A DNA stretch of 62,000 nucleotides, from positions 1-62,000 of the forward strand of contig CAJNDS010002536.1 of the NCBI GenBank assembly GCA_905221605.1. Reading direction: 5' to 3'. The position numbers and the translations under genes are program-made. The notes below the pieces were generated by a model that saw only the letters and a list, made by a program, of their open reading frames with translations, did no database searches and was not told the DNA's origin. Of the stretch, positions 34,732 to 45,343 are shown in pieces; position 1 is the first letter of the stretch; each line of letters begins with the position of its first letter. The stretch comes from Symbiodinium natans. Lineage: Eukaryota; Sar; Dinophyceae; Suessiales; Symbiodiniaceae.

Positions 34732-35607
34732 TCACGAACATGCCTGTGTTGGCTCGTCGTTGGTCACATTGGTCCGGCCGGCTGCATGCTGACACGTGAC
34801 CTCCCACCGAAACAAGATTGGGGCAGGGAAGTTCTTGACGAGTCCATTGTGTCGTTTGGTGGCATGCCGTGTGGTCTCTTTGTCTCTAATGACTTTGCCA
34901 GGCACCTCCTCCGCCGGAGGCAGCCTCAGCGCGACCACGCTGCGACTTGGTGCTGTCAGTTGCTTGTCCCAGAGAACCTCGGCTTTACTAAGCCTTTGAT
35001 GTGGGATGCTGTAACTGAAATGGAACCGGGCACTGGCACCTAGCAATGTGCCTGGCAGCTGCCAGGCGACAAGGAAGGTCACTGTGCGATCCTCGTGCCA
35101 CGGCTCAAAGCCTGGGCGTTGCATGAGGCTGTGTTGTGTGTGGCTCTGCAGCGCAGCAAGAAAGCTGAAGCTAGAAACAAGACATCGCCTCAGATGTGTG
35201 TGGCCTGCATCCAAGCTGATGAGGCGCATTCGTCGTCTGACGGCAGTATTTATCCCTATCAACGACTCGTCATGCGCGTGGGTCATGCGCTGGTTTGGTT
35301 TCCGCCTCGAGGCTCTTGACCCTCCTTCTGCTTGGCAGGCGAAATCCATCTGAAACTGGATTCTTTCCTGCCGGGCTGCCTGAACCATTCGGCAACTCCA
35401 TGATGACAGTGCCGGAATTCCCCAGGCAGTCGCCAAGGGGTCCGTCCCCCAGCGGACGTCCAGGCAGCCCACGCCAGGGGTCGTAGAGGCGAAGCCTGGA
35501 CCACCCCGAAAAGAGCGGCACAAGTACGAGGGCTCTCGACACTCATGGCAATTGTCAGCTGCCGTTCTCGGCCGTTCATCCGGTGACAAAATAAATGCCA
35601 AAGACAC
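34732..35607 (-). CDS. Long open frame, possible multi-exon gene region
   Basis: A 291-codon minus frame, unusually long for chance here, but probably a mix of exon and intron. The best coding stretch is RTVTFLVAWQLP followed by a possible GC donor (CTGCCAG|GCACAT), then RFHFSYSIPHQRLSKAEVLW. The first part faintly resembles the hydrophobic strand before the catalytic domain of GH116 glucosylceramidases; this is a weak impression only. An overlapping frame upstream (35270-35542) reads GDCLGNSGTVIMELPNGSG and may be an earlier exon. Confidence 0.33.
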   Translation of the reverse strand: MSLAFILSPDERPRTAADNCHECREPSYLCRSFRGGPGFASTTPGVGCLDVRWGTDPLATAWGIPALSSWSCRMVQAARQERIQFQMDFACQAEGGSRASRRKPNQRMTHAHDESLIGINTAVRRRMRLISLDAGHTHLRRCLVSSFSFLAALQSHTQHSLMQRPGFEPWHEDRTVTFLVAWQLPGTLLGASARFHFSYSIPHQRLSKAEVLWDKQLTAPSRSVVALRLPPAEEVPGKVIRDKETTRHATKRHNGLVKNFPAPILFRWEVTCQHAAGRTNVTNDEPTQACS

Positions 35608-35609
35608 AG

Positions 35610-36376
35610 CTTTAACTTACAGAAAAACTCTAGTTGGGCAAAGCTTCTATCGACATGAACTTTGCAGAACCAGGCCTTGCACAGTTCAGTGCAGCGATGT
35701 CCACGTCACGGCACCAGGCGTGGTCCAAGGACCCCAGAGCTTTCCTGACTGATGGTTGGAGCAAAGTTCCCCAAACTGCCCCCAAAACCCGTATGTGGTA
35801 TATTGTCGCTGCGGATCTTGCAAAGCGTTCCCTGCTTGCCGTCGAAGCGCAGGGCTTTCCTCAGCACTGTGCCAGGCTGCCGCTGGTTGGAGGTCTTCAC
35901 TGTCACGGACATCTCTGGCCTGGGTGGGGAGCGCGAACACGAGTACAGAGGGCCCAAAGCCAAGAACCTCGTAGTTCTGAGTTGTGTGAGACCAAGCTGC
36001 AGGCGTAACCTTGAGCCTTGAGCCACCATCAGCTGGACAGCTTAATACAGCCGCAAACGATGCAAACAAGTCCGTGATCCCTAGAAACACTGCCGCAGTG
36101 TCTAGAGATTTCTGGATCCTGTTGAGATTCTGGCATCTTCAGATACCGTTATTAGACCCTAAGCCCTAAGTGCCCACAAGCCCCAGCCATCCCCCAATCA
36201 GCTGGCCCAGTGGCGATGCCTCCGGCGCCGCGACGCCCAACGCCTGCGGCGTGGCGGCAGGGGTTCTTTAAATCTGGTCCAATTTGGGTGGGCAGCTTTC
36301 TTGCCAAAAAGCCAAATCCCCCAAATGCACAGCAGCTCCACATGTCCCGTCACTGAAGTAAGGATGTCTTCATTCT
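35610..36376. other. No firmly supported gene
   Basis: Two overlapping minus frames (35686-36090 and 35706-36029) stay open, but I cannot choose between them or place splice sites. Confidence 0.4.
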
Positions 36377-36493
36377 TCATGGAACCCGAGATCTGAAACT
36401 AGCCTCGAGCTGCACTGCTGCATAGTGTTGCAGCGCACGGTCTGCGGCCATGGGCAGGAAGACTCGGACCTTAAAGGTGGACGGAGTCTCTGG
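36377..36493 (-). CDS. Terminal exon, possibly 3' end of the USP gene
   Basis: From acceptor TAAAAG|CCA at 36493 the frame reads PETPSTFKVRVFLPMAADRA, LQHYAAVQLEASFRSRVP and TGA at 36377-36379. Only about 260 bp separate it from the stop of the last assigned USP exon, too little for another gene, so it may be an alternative or true final exon of that gene, spliced from a donor such as GAGGCCAG|GATTTG near 36790. The phase was not proven. Confidence 0.45.
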   Translation of the reverse strand, partial: PETPSTFKVRVFLPMAADRALQHYAAVQLEASFRSRVP

Positions 36494-36750
36494 CTTTTAG
36501 GGCGCAGGGGCAGCTCTTGAAAGGCTTGGCCATTTGTTTGGGTTCTTGTTTTATGCCGCACGATGTTGCACCCAGACTCACCGCAATTGAAGGCTGGTTT
36601 GCTCAATGGCTCTGCATCACTGATGTGTTGTCACTTAGAGACTTAGATTGCCGAGGCCCTGTTACATGAGACTTGCCCCCGTATAGCCAGGCGAGAGCAT
36701 TTTGGCATCACTTCTCAAGGAGAAAAAAAATTGTAGTAACCTCGACCTGA

Positions 36751-39700
36751 TCATGAAACATGTGAGGCAGGGAGGCGGCAAATCCTGGCCTCCATGAGCT
36801 TCCGATGAAGATCATAGGCCCCTGGGCGGAGAATGGCACAGGCAATCTCGACAAGCTGAAGTACACACATGCGCCGGAACTCACAAAACTGCCCGAAAGT
36901 CTCTACACACGCCGCAACCCCCAAGCCTCCAGAAAAGACGACGTCGGAAACCCCCGGCCCGAGTTTTTCCCTGACTCCCTGAACATCGCCGAACATCCCT
37001 GACCTGCCCACACCACGCTGAAGGACCGAGCGTCGCTGCAGGCGCGTCAAGTGCTGGTTCTCCGCTAAGACGCTGTCACGAAGGCTCGGCGGGATGGCAT
37101 CGTCCTCCGCAGTGTGCCACAATTCTTGGGGAATTCTTGCTGGGATCTTCCTTCTGGGATCAACCTCTGTTCTACGAGGCAATCTGAGTTTGTTTGTGTG
37201 GAGGAGGGTGCTCGAAAGGCTGTTGGTTTTGAGACCTTGAGGTCACTGAAGGTTCCAAGAAGGAGGCGCTGACTACGCGACCCGTCCTGCACTGCGGGAA
37301 CTGTCGTCCCTTCAGCGGCCCGTCGGTACAGCAAGAAGTACGCATCTGAAGAGTGCAGCGCCTGGTGTTGCTCGCCCTCTGCAGGCCCAAAAAGTGCTGA
37401 ACGCTGGCTCTGACTGAGCACTTGCACGCGCGAGTCGTTGCAATCCCTCCACGTACCACTGCATGGATCCTGGGTGTAGGCGTGGTAGTGGCCACCATGA
37501 GCCGTCCCGCTGTGGAGGCAAACGGCGGCCAATTGATACAGGCAGGTGCCGCCATGTGCTGGAGTAAGGAAAGCCAAATCTATGACCAAAGGCAGCGCGA
37601 CCACGTCCGACAGCTTCTTGCGCCGCATGGTCTCCACGTCGAAAACGAACCGCAGCAGCTGCACGCAAAGTATCTTCGGCAAGCTCTCTATAGTCAAGCC
37701 TTGCAGGGGTCCACAAAGCTTCACAAAGCTTTATGTCGTTTTCATCTCGCAGAAACTGAGCACAGACCCCCTTTTTGCCCCAAATGCACTGGGCCTTTCA
37801 GCGCATCAACCTTCTGACCAAGGTCCTCGCAGAGCCATCGGTTGTCCCCGTCCATCACCTGTGCTGCAAGACTCCCACAACCTTCAACAGCCCAAAGTGC
37901 TCTCTTGAGCAATCCCAAACCCCAAGCTCTTCACCAGGGTGGTGGAAGATGGTTGATGGGTCGTGGTTTGGGGCTCCTGCAGCGTTATATAGTGCACTTG
38001 AGATTCGAGCTTTCCGGCTCCTTGGTGTCCCCTTACCCTCTTGGCGCAGGACCTCCGGCTCCACCAGCTTGCGCAATGCCTCTTCGAGGCTGCGGCAGTC
38101 CTAGGAAGCAGATTTTTTTTGGTCCCGGAACCGGCACCCCAAGCCCTGAACCTGGAGATACCAGACGGGTGTTGGGGTGTAAGAAACAATAGCTCACGTA
38201 TGCTCACGTTAAGAGTGTAGAGGCAATTGCGGTTCTGTCCGATTCGGCTAGAATTCGTTGCCCCTCGTCCTGGATGGGCACCTGCAGATCCATGTACTTC
38301 TCTGTGCGTGCGCTTTCGTAGATTTTGCCGTTGATCTCCTTGCAAAAGCCAAGAGAACTAAATAGCTGCCGCTCTACGTGTGCTCACAGCCTCGATCGTT
38401 GCCCTGGTATCTACTGTGGAGCTGAGCGTTGGGCATGTCAGTCGCCTTGCAGGGCATGTTTCAGCCGCGCCTCTTTGCATCTGATGTACGACGTAGCCTT
38501 GCCAGCATACCTCTCCCAACAATTAGCGATCCCCAGCATTGCAGCATGTAGATAACAAGGTCCCACGCCATGCGACTACAAGAAGAAGCCAAGACACAAT
38601 TCGCGAATCGTGTCGGCCAAAAGGGATGAGGACCTGGCACACTTGCGCTGCTTGCAGGGACACTAATTGCTTGTGTCTCAAATTCATGCAAAGTCGTCTG
38701 CCTCTCCAGAGCATCGAAAAGAACCCGACCTGGGCCAGAAAGATAGGTGAAGCATGGCCTGGAAGCGTTTGAAGTCGAGATCCCGGCAAAGTTCTTGCAC
38801 ATCATGCTGCTGCATAGCATCGCGGCCTTCATGCAGGGCGTGTTCCTAAGGCAGCCAAAGAAGCCGCGTGGGATCGAGCTCACACTGAGCTCACGCTCAG
38901 GCTCTGAGTTCAACCCGAGATGACAAAAACGCCTGACGTGGATGCTGCAAGATTGATGCCCCGATACGTCCGCCTGTAAAACCGCATGCCGCTGTCAGCT
39001 CCTGCATTCGGCTGTGTGCTCTAAAGGTCTGCTGGATGGTTCCGCATTCCAAGGACGATGCCGGGGGGGAGAGGGGGAAGGTACGGGCTCAAGAGGACGA
39101 GACTTGCGGCAGAAGCGCTCCCTGGCAAGAAAGGGCTCTACCAAAAGGCATGAACATGCAGCTTGCAGCACAAAACGCGACAGAACGCTACAATACCAGC
39201 ACAGGAGCTGCAGATACCCACCCCCCCCCCTCCCATCCGAGAATGTCATCGCAATGTATCTCGTTGTATCTCAAGAAAATCTCAAATAACCTAATTCCAA
39301 TGTATCCCAATAGCTCTAATCTTTCCAGTTCAGCGCTTGGAAGGATCCTTCGTGGAGGCAGCGCCCGCGACGGAGAGCTGGAGCTCGGCAAAGAGCTTCT
39401 GCAGTTGGAGCGGGATACCTCTGGCATAGCCCTTACGTACCTCTCACCCTGTTCGAGCTCAACCTTTGCAGCCCTGGTCTTGCAAGAGGAAAGTGCGGAA
39501 CCCTAGGAAGCCCTCACCAAAGCCCCCCAAAAAGCATCCTTATGGGTCCCAGTGGCATCTGCTGGCTTCCCCGTGGAGTTCGGGGCTGTGTTCCTTGAAA
39601 GGCAGCTGCATCACACCGAAAGATCGTCTAGGCCCCCCTGCTTGGCTGTCTTTCATGAGCGGTGGACCTGCACTCATGCGGGGTCGACGGTACACGCGAG

Positions 39701-41267
39701 TCATCCATTTCATCCATCCCTTCATTCATACACGACCTGGGTCTCGCATCGACACTCTGCATCTTGCAGAGGAGAGCCAAACTTTGACACACGTGCATGC
39801 TCTCAAGTGCCCGTGCTCTATGCTTTGTAGCAGAATCTATGGCTAAGAGCCTAGAAGCCGGGCATATTTGGGTTGGATGACGGTATGCCTCCGGCTCAGG
39901 AGGTCTGTCGGGATGGGGGGTCAGCCGCAGTCTTAAGTGAACCTCGCGGAAAGCAGCACGTCAGGATTGAGATACGCCAGATGGGGTGGCGTATACAAGA
40001 GCTTGCGTGCTTTCAGCCTGGTCTCCAGTGCTGGCCAGCGACGAACCCATACAGGGCCAGCCGGAACTCGGGTGTGTAGAACAAGGCTTGAAGCAGGGAG
40101 TTCATGTAGCAGGTGGCCTGGCAGTACCAATACATGACTCGCAAGTGTGAGCCGCATGGGGTGACAGTCGTTAGTCTTCAGTATGTAAAGGACAACAAGA
40201 GAGCTTCCAGATGGCCTTTCACAACGTGATAGATCATGTATTTGCCACGGGATGGTGCCGCGCAGCCCGTTATATAGAAGCAAGCGATCAATGCAACACT
40301 GAAGCTTGAATGGGGGGTTCAGCTGACCGTTGTGGCCCCGACACGAAACTATACGGTTTGAAGCTCTTCATGCCGGAGCTCGCGCACCCAGGACTTCACT
40401 AGGACTTCCTCGGACTTCAAGCCAAGGTCCCTAGAGCCGAAATCCGAACTGAAAGCCCCGAAACAAGCCCCCCCCCAGAAAAACTCACTTTAAGAGCATG
40501 AAGCTGAGTGCACCGACGCCCTGATTCAGTAGCCCCACGCCGCCTGGGTCCGGGCTTGGAGAAAAGACATCGGAGCATTCTCAAACCCAGGGCCCAGGAT
40601 GAGGCCGACACCCTCATCTCTTGCCTGGAGCTTCGCCTCTGCAGCATCGTGGCATCTACCCAGAGGTCGAGGGTGGCTTTCTCGGGCAGTGTTCTACTAG
40701 GGGTACTCGGAGCATAACACACTCCACTGCATTGCCATACCCAGCAAGCCTGCTGAGAGCAAGAACTTCCAGGATGAAGGAATCTGGGATCCGAACCGGC
40801 CCACTACTCCGTAGCAGGGCCAAGAGCTCCTCACTGTGAGCCTTTGGAATCAGAGGGCTTGGCTCAGGGTAAAGCAAGCAGTACGTAAGGAGCTGATGCG
40901 TTGCAAGATCAAGTGGCCCCCCCACTGGACTTGATTGCATTGTATCCCTCAATAGCCTGAAGCCTCATCCACAACTGAAGAATCAAGTAAGCCTCGTAGA
41001 ATCGCTCTTCCTCCTCCTCTTGCGTGTCCTCCGCATATCTCATCATATCACCACATGGTGGCTCCACAACACGACTGTGCAGATTCTCGCAGCGCCGGTC
41101 CTCGTTGCCCGCATTGTGATCGTTGACATCCGCGGCTGAAGAGCCTACTGCAACGAGGGGAGTGGCAGTGTGAGCTCAGCCTCTGCGATGGCATGCCTTG
41201 ATTCAATTGATTCACTTACCAGCCTTTTTCAACGCGGGAGACGAAGGCAGTGGATCCAAAGATGTCC
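36751..41267 (-). CDS. Ubiquitin-specific protease (peptidase C19, USP7/USP47-like)
   Basis: A cysteine protease that removes ubiquitin. Exons: 41267-41220 and 41144 to about 40690 (N-terminal region, GDMMRYAEDTQEEEEERFYE then LDLATHQLLTYCLLYPE), about 40655-40545, 40117 to about 40047 (catalytic Cys box ATCYMNSLLQALFYTPEFR), 39418 to about 39348 (IPLQLQKLFAELQLS), 38826-38788 (RDAMQQHDVQEL), 38729 to about 38704 (RVLFDALE), 38510-38471 (YAGKATSYIRCKE), 38338-38270 (EINGKIYESARTEKYMDLQV), 38100-38037 (DCRSLEEALRKLVEPEVLRQ), 37858-37795 (MDGDNRWLCEDLGQKVDALK), 37699 to about 37300 (LPKILCVQLLRF, His box SGTAHGGHYHAY, WRDCNDSRV, DAYFLLYRR), about 37150-37035 and 36821-36751 (AYDLHRKLMEARI, TGA). 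All catalytic elements are present. Donors include GC (38787, 38470, 37794), GA (38269, 37034) and GT. One to two exons near the Cys box and one near 38.6 kb remain unplaced. A C7 run at 40917-40923 shifts the N-terminal frame. Confidence 0.88.
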
Positions 41268-41710
41268 CTTCAAATTCGGCTCAGGATGAAACGCAAGCTG
41301 TTCTTGCCAACATTTGCAGGACAAGCGGAGCTCTGCCATGTCGTTAGAGACAAAAGGGCGCCAGCCGAACGAGCTTGCACTTGTACGAGAATCGGCTGGC
41401 TACTATGGATTCTGGACAGCTGTATACAGTTCAGGTGAGATGTCTGTCACCGGTGCATGCAAGTTGGGTGAAACACTGATGCAAGTTTTGCCTTTCTAGT
41501 GTGCGAATTGTTCATTCTATCTAGCTCTCAATGGCACGGTGGCTTTCAAGGCATCTGCCTAAGGCAAAGAGACCATCTCCGAGCCAGATCGTTCGGTCGT
41601 GCCAGGCTAGGCAACGATGCCGCTGTCCGCCGGGATCACCTTTCCCCTTGCATCGAAATAGTGCGAGATCTCGTCACCTGACAGCTATTCGGAAAAGCAT
41701 CCCATCCTTA

Positions 41711-41728
41711 CCCTAAACCCTAAACCCT
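41711..41728. repeat. CCCTAAA tract at the 3' end of the EF-hand gene
   Basis: Two and a half copies of CCCTAAA. On the minus strand the TTTAGGG unit supplies the in-frame TAG (41720-41722) that ends the open frame of the last EF-hand exon. Confidence 0.8.
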
Positions 41729-44700
41729 CACTGAAGCACTCCTGCAACCCTCCCCGACCCAGCCTTTGTAGGGCGCCTGCAGCTGGGCGACGGCCAGCTC
41801 CACATCTTCTGAGGGCACGTCCACGCTCTTCAGGAAGTCTACGTAGTTGAAGATGATGTGGTCTCCCAGGTCGCAGTAAACATTGCCTGTGTCTGTTCGG
41901 GATCAGAGCTCTCACTGGAGATGTCTTACGCATAATGACATAGTCCCTATTGCAGCAGCTGCTGTAAGGTCATGATGCGATAAGCACCTAAACCCTTGCT
42001 TGCTGTTCCATGTTGTTCCATGTATACCGTCTTGACTAGCCAAGGCTCCCAGCAGGTTCACGTCATCCTCTGAGAGGTCGAAGCCCATGCTCTGCATGAC
42101 GCGGTGGAACCTCAGCCCCGGGAACGCACCTGCAGAATCCTAAGGCCGTGACCGTCTGAAGGTTGGTCAGGGAGCTGGTTCTTGGTGATGTGCTGGCAGT
42201 TGCTGCGGTCCATGTCCTTCCGGGGCTCAAAAGGGTGTAGGAGCGTAGGGTAACCTGAACTCATCTCGAAAAACCTGACATGCTTTACGAGTACTTCACA
42301 GGCACAGCCGAAGTGCTTGGCCTAGGGGTTGATGTCTTCCATGGACAGCAACCCAGCATGACTATGTACTATCCCTGATGCCGATCCAAAGCGTAGATCT
42401 CAAACACAGCACGACTTCCCGTACACGAGGATCCAAGCCTCAACATTTCTAGGAGCCATTTGAGGCAACTTTCTGCTCCAAACCTAAATGCCGAACCATG
42501 AGCACAGCCTTGAAGGACGGCAGGAGGTTGATGCGATGTCTCTGCACCTTCGAGCGGATTTTGCCTCAGGTACCCAACAGCGATTTGACGCTTGGGGCTG
42601 GCGCCGATTGAAAATAGGGGCATCTGTGTTGCGGGGACGTTGGGCGTTAAGACAAGCAGGTCTTATAGAGGTACAAGTAGCATCGATGAACATGCCCATC
42701 AGGCCCAGGTGCTCTCCAGCCACTCCCATTGCTTCAACCTATCGGGAGAGAGCAGGACCTTGTTACGTCTCGCCACCATCGTTGAGGTTGAATCCGGCAT
42801 GCTGGTCTGTGCCTGGGCGCTCTATGGTGCACTGCGCGAGACGAAGGAAGGGCCCCGAGACAGTCGGCTTTGTAAAGGTGACATGTGAAGGTGCCCCTCC
42901 CTCCCCACTCTCTCCCCTTCTTCCTCATCCATTTTGCTTCTGGTGCTCGCTCTCGCTCTCGCACTCGCTCTCACTGATACTCTCTCTCTCTCTTTCTATT
43001 CTTGCTTGCTTGCTTTCTTCATCTATTTCTTTAAACTTATCTGTCTCCCTCTCTCTCTATTTTTTTCTCGCTCTTTCTCGGTCTCTATCTCAAAGGGAGG
43101 GCAGGGAGCGGTGTTCTCTTGCTGCCAAGCCGCCAGGGGATCCTTCTCCAGGTTTGGCATCGCGAACTCCCTGTCCACATCTGCACAGAAGTCCCCATAG
43201 CCTGAGTTCACCGCTTGAGTCCACTTCGGTCACCCTTGCTGCACGGTGAGGCGCTGGGTTGGATGTCGGGATTCGGGCAGGAACAAGCGACTGCGCCGTC
43301 CTGGAGGTAATGGCAAACTGTGTCAATCTGGCCGGCTGAGGCTGCGAAAACCGAGGAGGAACGTGGCAGCACTCGCAGTTTGGTGCTGAAAAAACAAACT
43401 TGTGCTTCTATCTCGGGTGGGCTGCTGTAGCTTAGAGGCTTAGAGGTTACATCGAACGCGCGAGGCCTTCTTGCCTTGGACTTGCCTTTGTAACTCCCTG
43501 AGCCCCACAAATTCCCGAGAACCTCTTTCCGAGGAACAGAACATGCCATCTTCGCGCTCATACCGGTGCAGGAGCTCTTCGTAGTCCGCAGCGGTGACAA
43601 TCTTCCCAAGGTCGCAGATGGTCAGCACGGTCTTGACCTGAGAGGCCTTGCAAAAGCCCTTCTTCAAGTGGTCGAAGTCCTGGAAGTACTCCTTGATGCG
43701 GATCCTCTTCTCCACGACCTTGGCACGCAACTTGTCAACGATGGTGTAGAGGCCCTGGCTCCACTCCGAGTCATCTGGCTTCAGGACCAGGTCGCTCCTA
43801 GGCACGGGTGGGGGCTCATGGGAGGACACCTCGGAGATGTCGTTGTGCATGGCCATGAAGTGAACATCGCCTTTGTCCGTCATGTAGTTGTTGGCCAGCA
43901 GCTCCACGTCCTCAAGCGGGAACTCCTTCTTGAAAGGGAACCTCTTAATGAACTGCTCCCTGGTCACCTTCCCACCCATGAACGGGGAGGTTCTCGCTGG
44001 CGATGCGACCGGTGCCCGATCAATATCGAAGAAGACCTGTTTGAAGAGAAGTCCCCGTGCCTTGCAAAGGGCCGCCAAGCGGTGGAGAGCATGCATGAAC
44101 CTTTCCTCCTCTTCCGGTGACTGGGGCTTGAAAGACATGAGCTGGGTAGTGCTGGGGGAACAGGACATGTGATGCTCGTCTGGACTGCCCACGATGTAGA
44201 CCTGGTCAATGGCTTCGCAGAACTTGATGTAGTTCACAATCGCCGGTGGCGCCACATGCGCACCATGATCCGTGAAGTGCTCTGCTAGCGCATCGACTTC
44301 CTCCTCACTCAGCCCCGTCATGCCCAACATGTTCACCGCCCTGGCAAAATTGATGAGTGTGCATCGCCCATGCTTGAGAGGATCGAAGTCGTTGAAGAAC
44401 TCCTTGACGCGAATTCGTCGCGGGTACACGTACACCTGGATCTTGCTCACGAGCTCCGCAACGGCCCCTTCCATTTCTACAAGCTAGTCGCTGAAAGAGG
44501 TAGGGCAGGAGTCAGGCTGAAGCCGAAATCTGCGGCGTTCCGTGAATCTGGCGTTTGAAAATGCGCAGTTAAAGCTCTGCTGCTTGCATGTTCCGAGGAT
44601 CCTGTACTCGGTGGTATTGATCGGGAGCGTCGGGCAAGAACAAATGCCAACGCAACGTTGGCATGTGGATGTGTATTACACTCTATATTTCACGTGGTAT

Positions 44701-45088
44701 GCTGCATTCCAGAGAAGTTGCAACGCTTCGCCTTCCGCAGCCATGGCCGTAGCCTGAGACTCCTCAGCCTCGGCATGAAAAGTTGCTCCAGTGGAACGCA
44801 GCTCAATTGACAACAGGGCGCGGGCTCTCAATGGCAACCTGACTGAAGGGTTCCCCTGAACGCTCCAAATCCAAGGCCAGGGCTGGCGGGGATACCTGTG
44901 GACTGAAGTTCTTGAAAGCGTGTCTTGAGGTTTGAGAAAGCAAATCGAAGTTCTTTTCCGACCACGGCCCCGATGATCCCCGATGGCATCTGCTCGAAAT
45001 CTTGAGGGGTAGGTGCTGGATTCAGGCGATGGCTGTCGTGAACGAGTCGAGGGATGTGGAAGTTCGATGCGGATGGTCTCAGCAGCAT
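41720..45088 (-). CDS. Multi-module EF-hand protein
   Basis: A likely N-terminal exon (45088-44896) reads MLLRPSASNFHIPRLVHDSH...GKELRFAFSNLKTRFQELQS and ends at a GT donor. The main exon (about 44474-43538, ~312 codons) has repeated modules: RRIRVKEFFNDFDPLKHGRC ... GLSEEEVDAL ... NYIKFCEAID, and RIRIKEYFQDFDHLKKGFCK. It continues via 43201 to about 43137 (YGDFCADVDREFAMPNLEKD), 42564-42509 (KIRSKVQRHRINLLPSFK), 42216-42176 (DMDRSNCQHITKNQ), 42110-42028 (FHRVMQSMGFDLSEDDVNLL...) and 41886 onward (NVYCDLGDHIIFNYVDFLKS). Modules share the pattern R-[IV]-R-[IV]-x(2)-[FY]-F-x-DFD followed by an incomplete calcium loop, so most hands look unable to bind calcium normally. Introns: GT (44895, 43537, 42027) and GC (42508, 42175). 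One exon between 43137 and 42564 is missing. The frame ends at TAG 41720, or earlier at a GC donor after APYK. Specific role unknown. Confidence 0.85.
42925..43095. repeat. CT-rich microsatellite inside an EF-hand intron
   Basis: Degenerate CTCGCTCTCGCTCT, CTCTCTCTCT and CTTGCTTGCTT runs between exons of the EF-hand gene. Confidence 0.85.
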
Positions 45089-45343
45089 GGGATTGCACTG
45101 GTTTCCCTCGGAGGAGGAATCTCATTCACATGGGTTTCATTCTTCTGAATCCTACATGCCTTGCAGCGGGCTCTTTCTGCGCTCTTTGTTGCAGAGGGAC
45201 GTCAAGCCAAACAACTCCCACGCCGAACCAACCTGGAATTTGAAAAGAACCTGTCTCCAGGGGACCCTTCGGGCATTGATGGAATTGGAAAATCCACAAC
45301 CTACTGCGTGCAGGTCTCGCTTTAGACACAGACGACTCACTTC

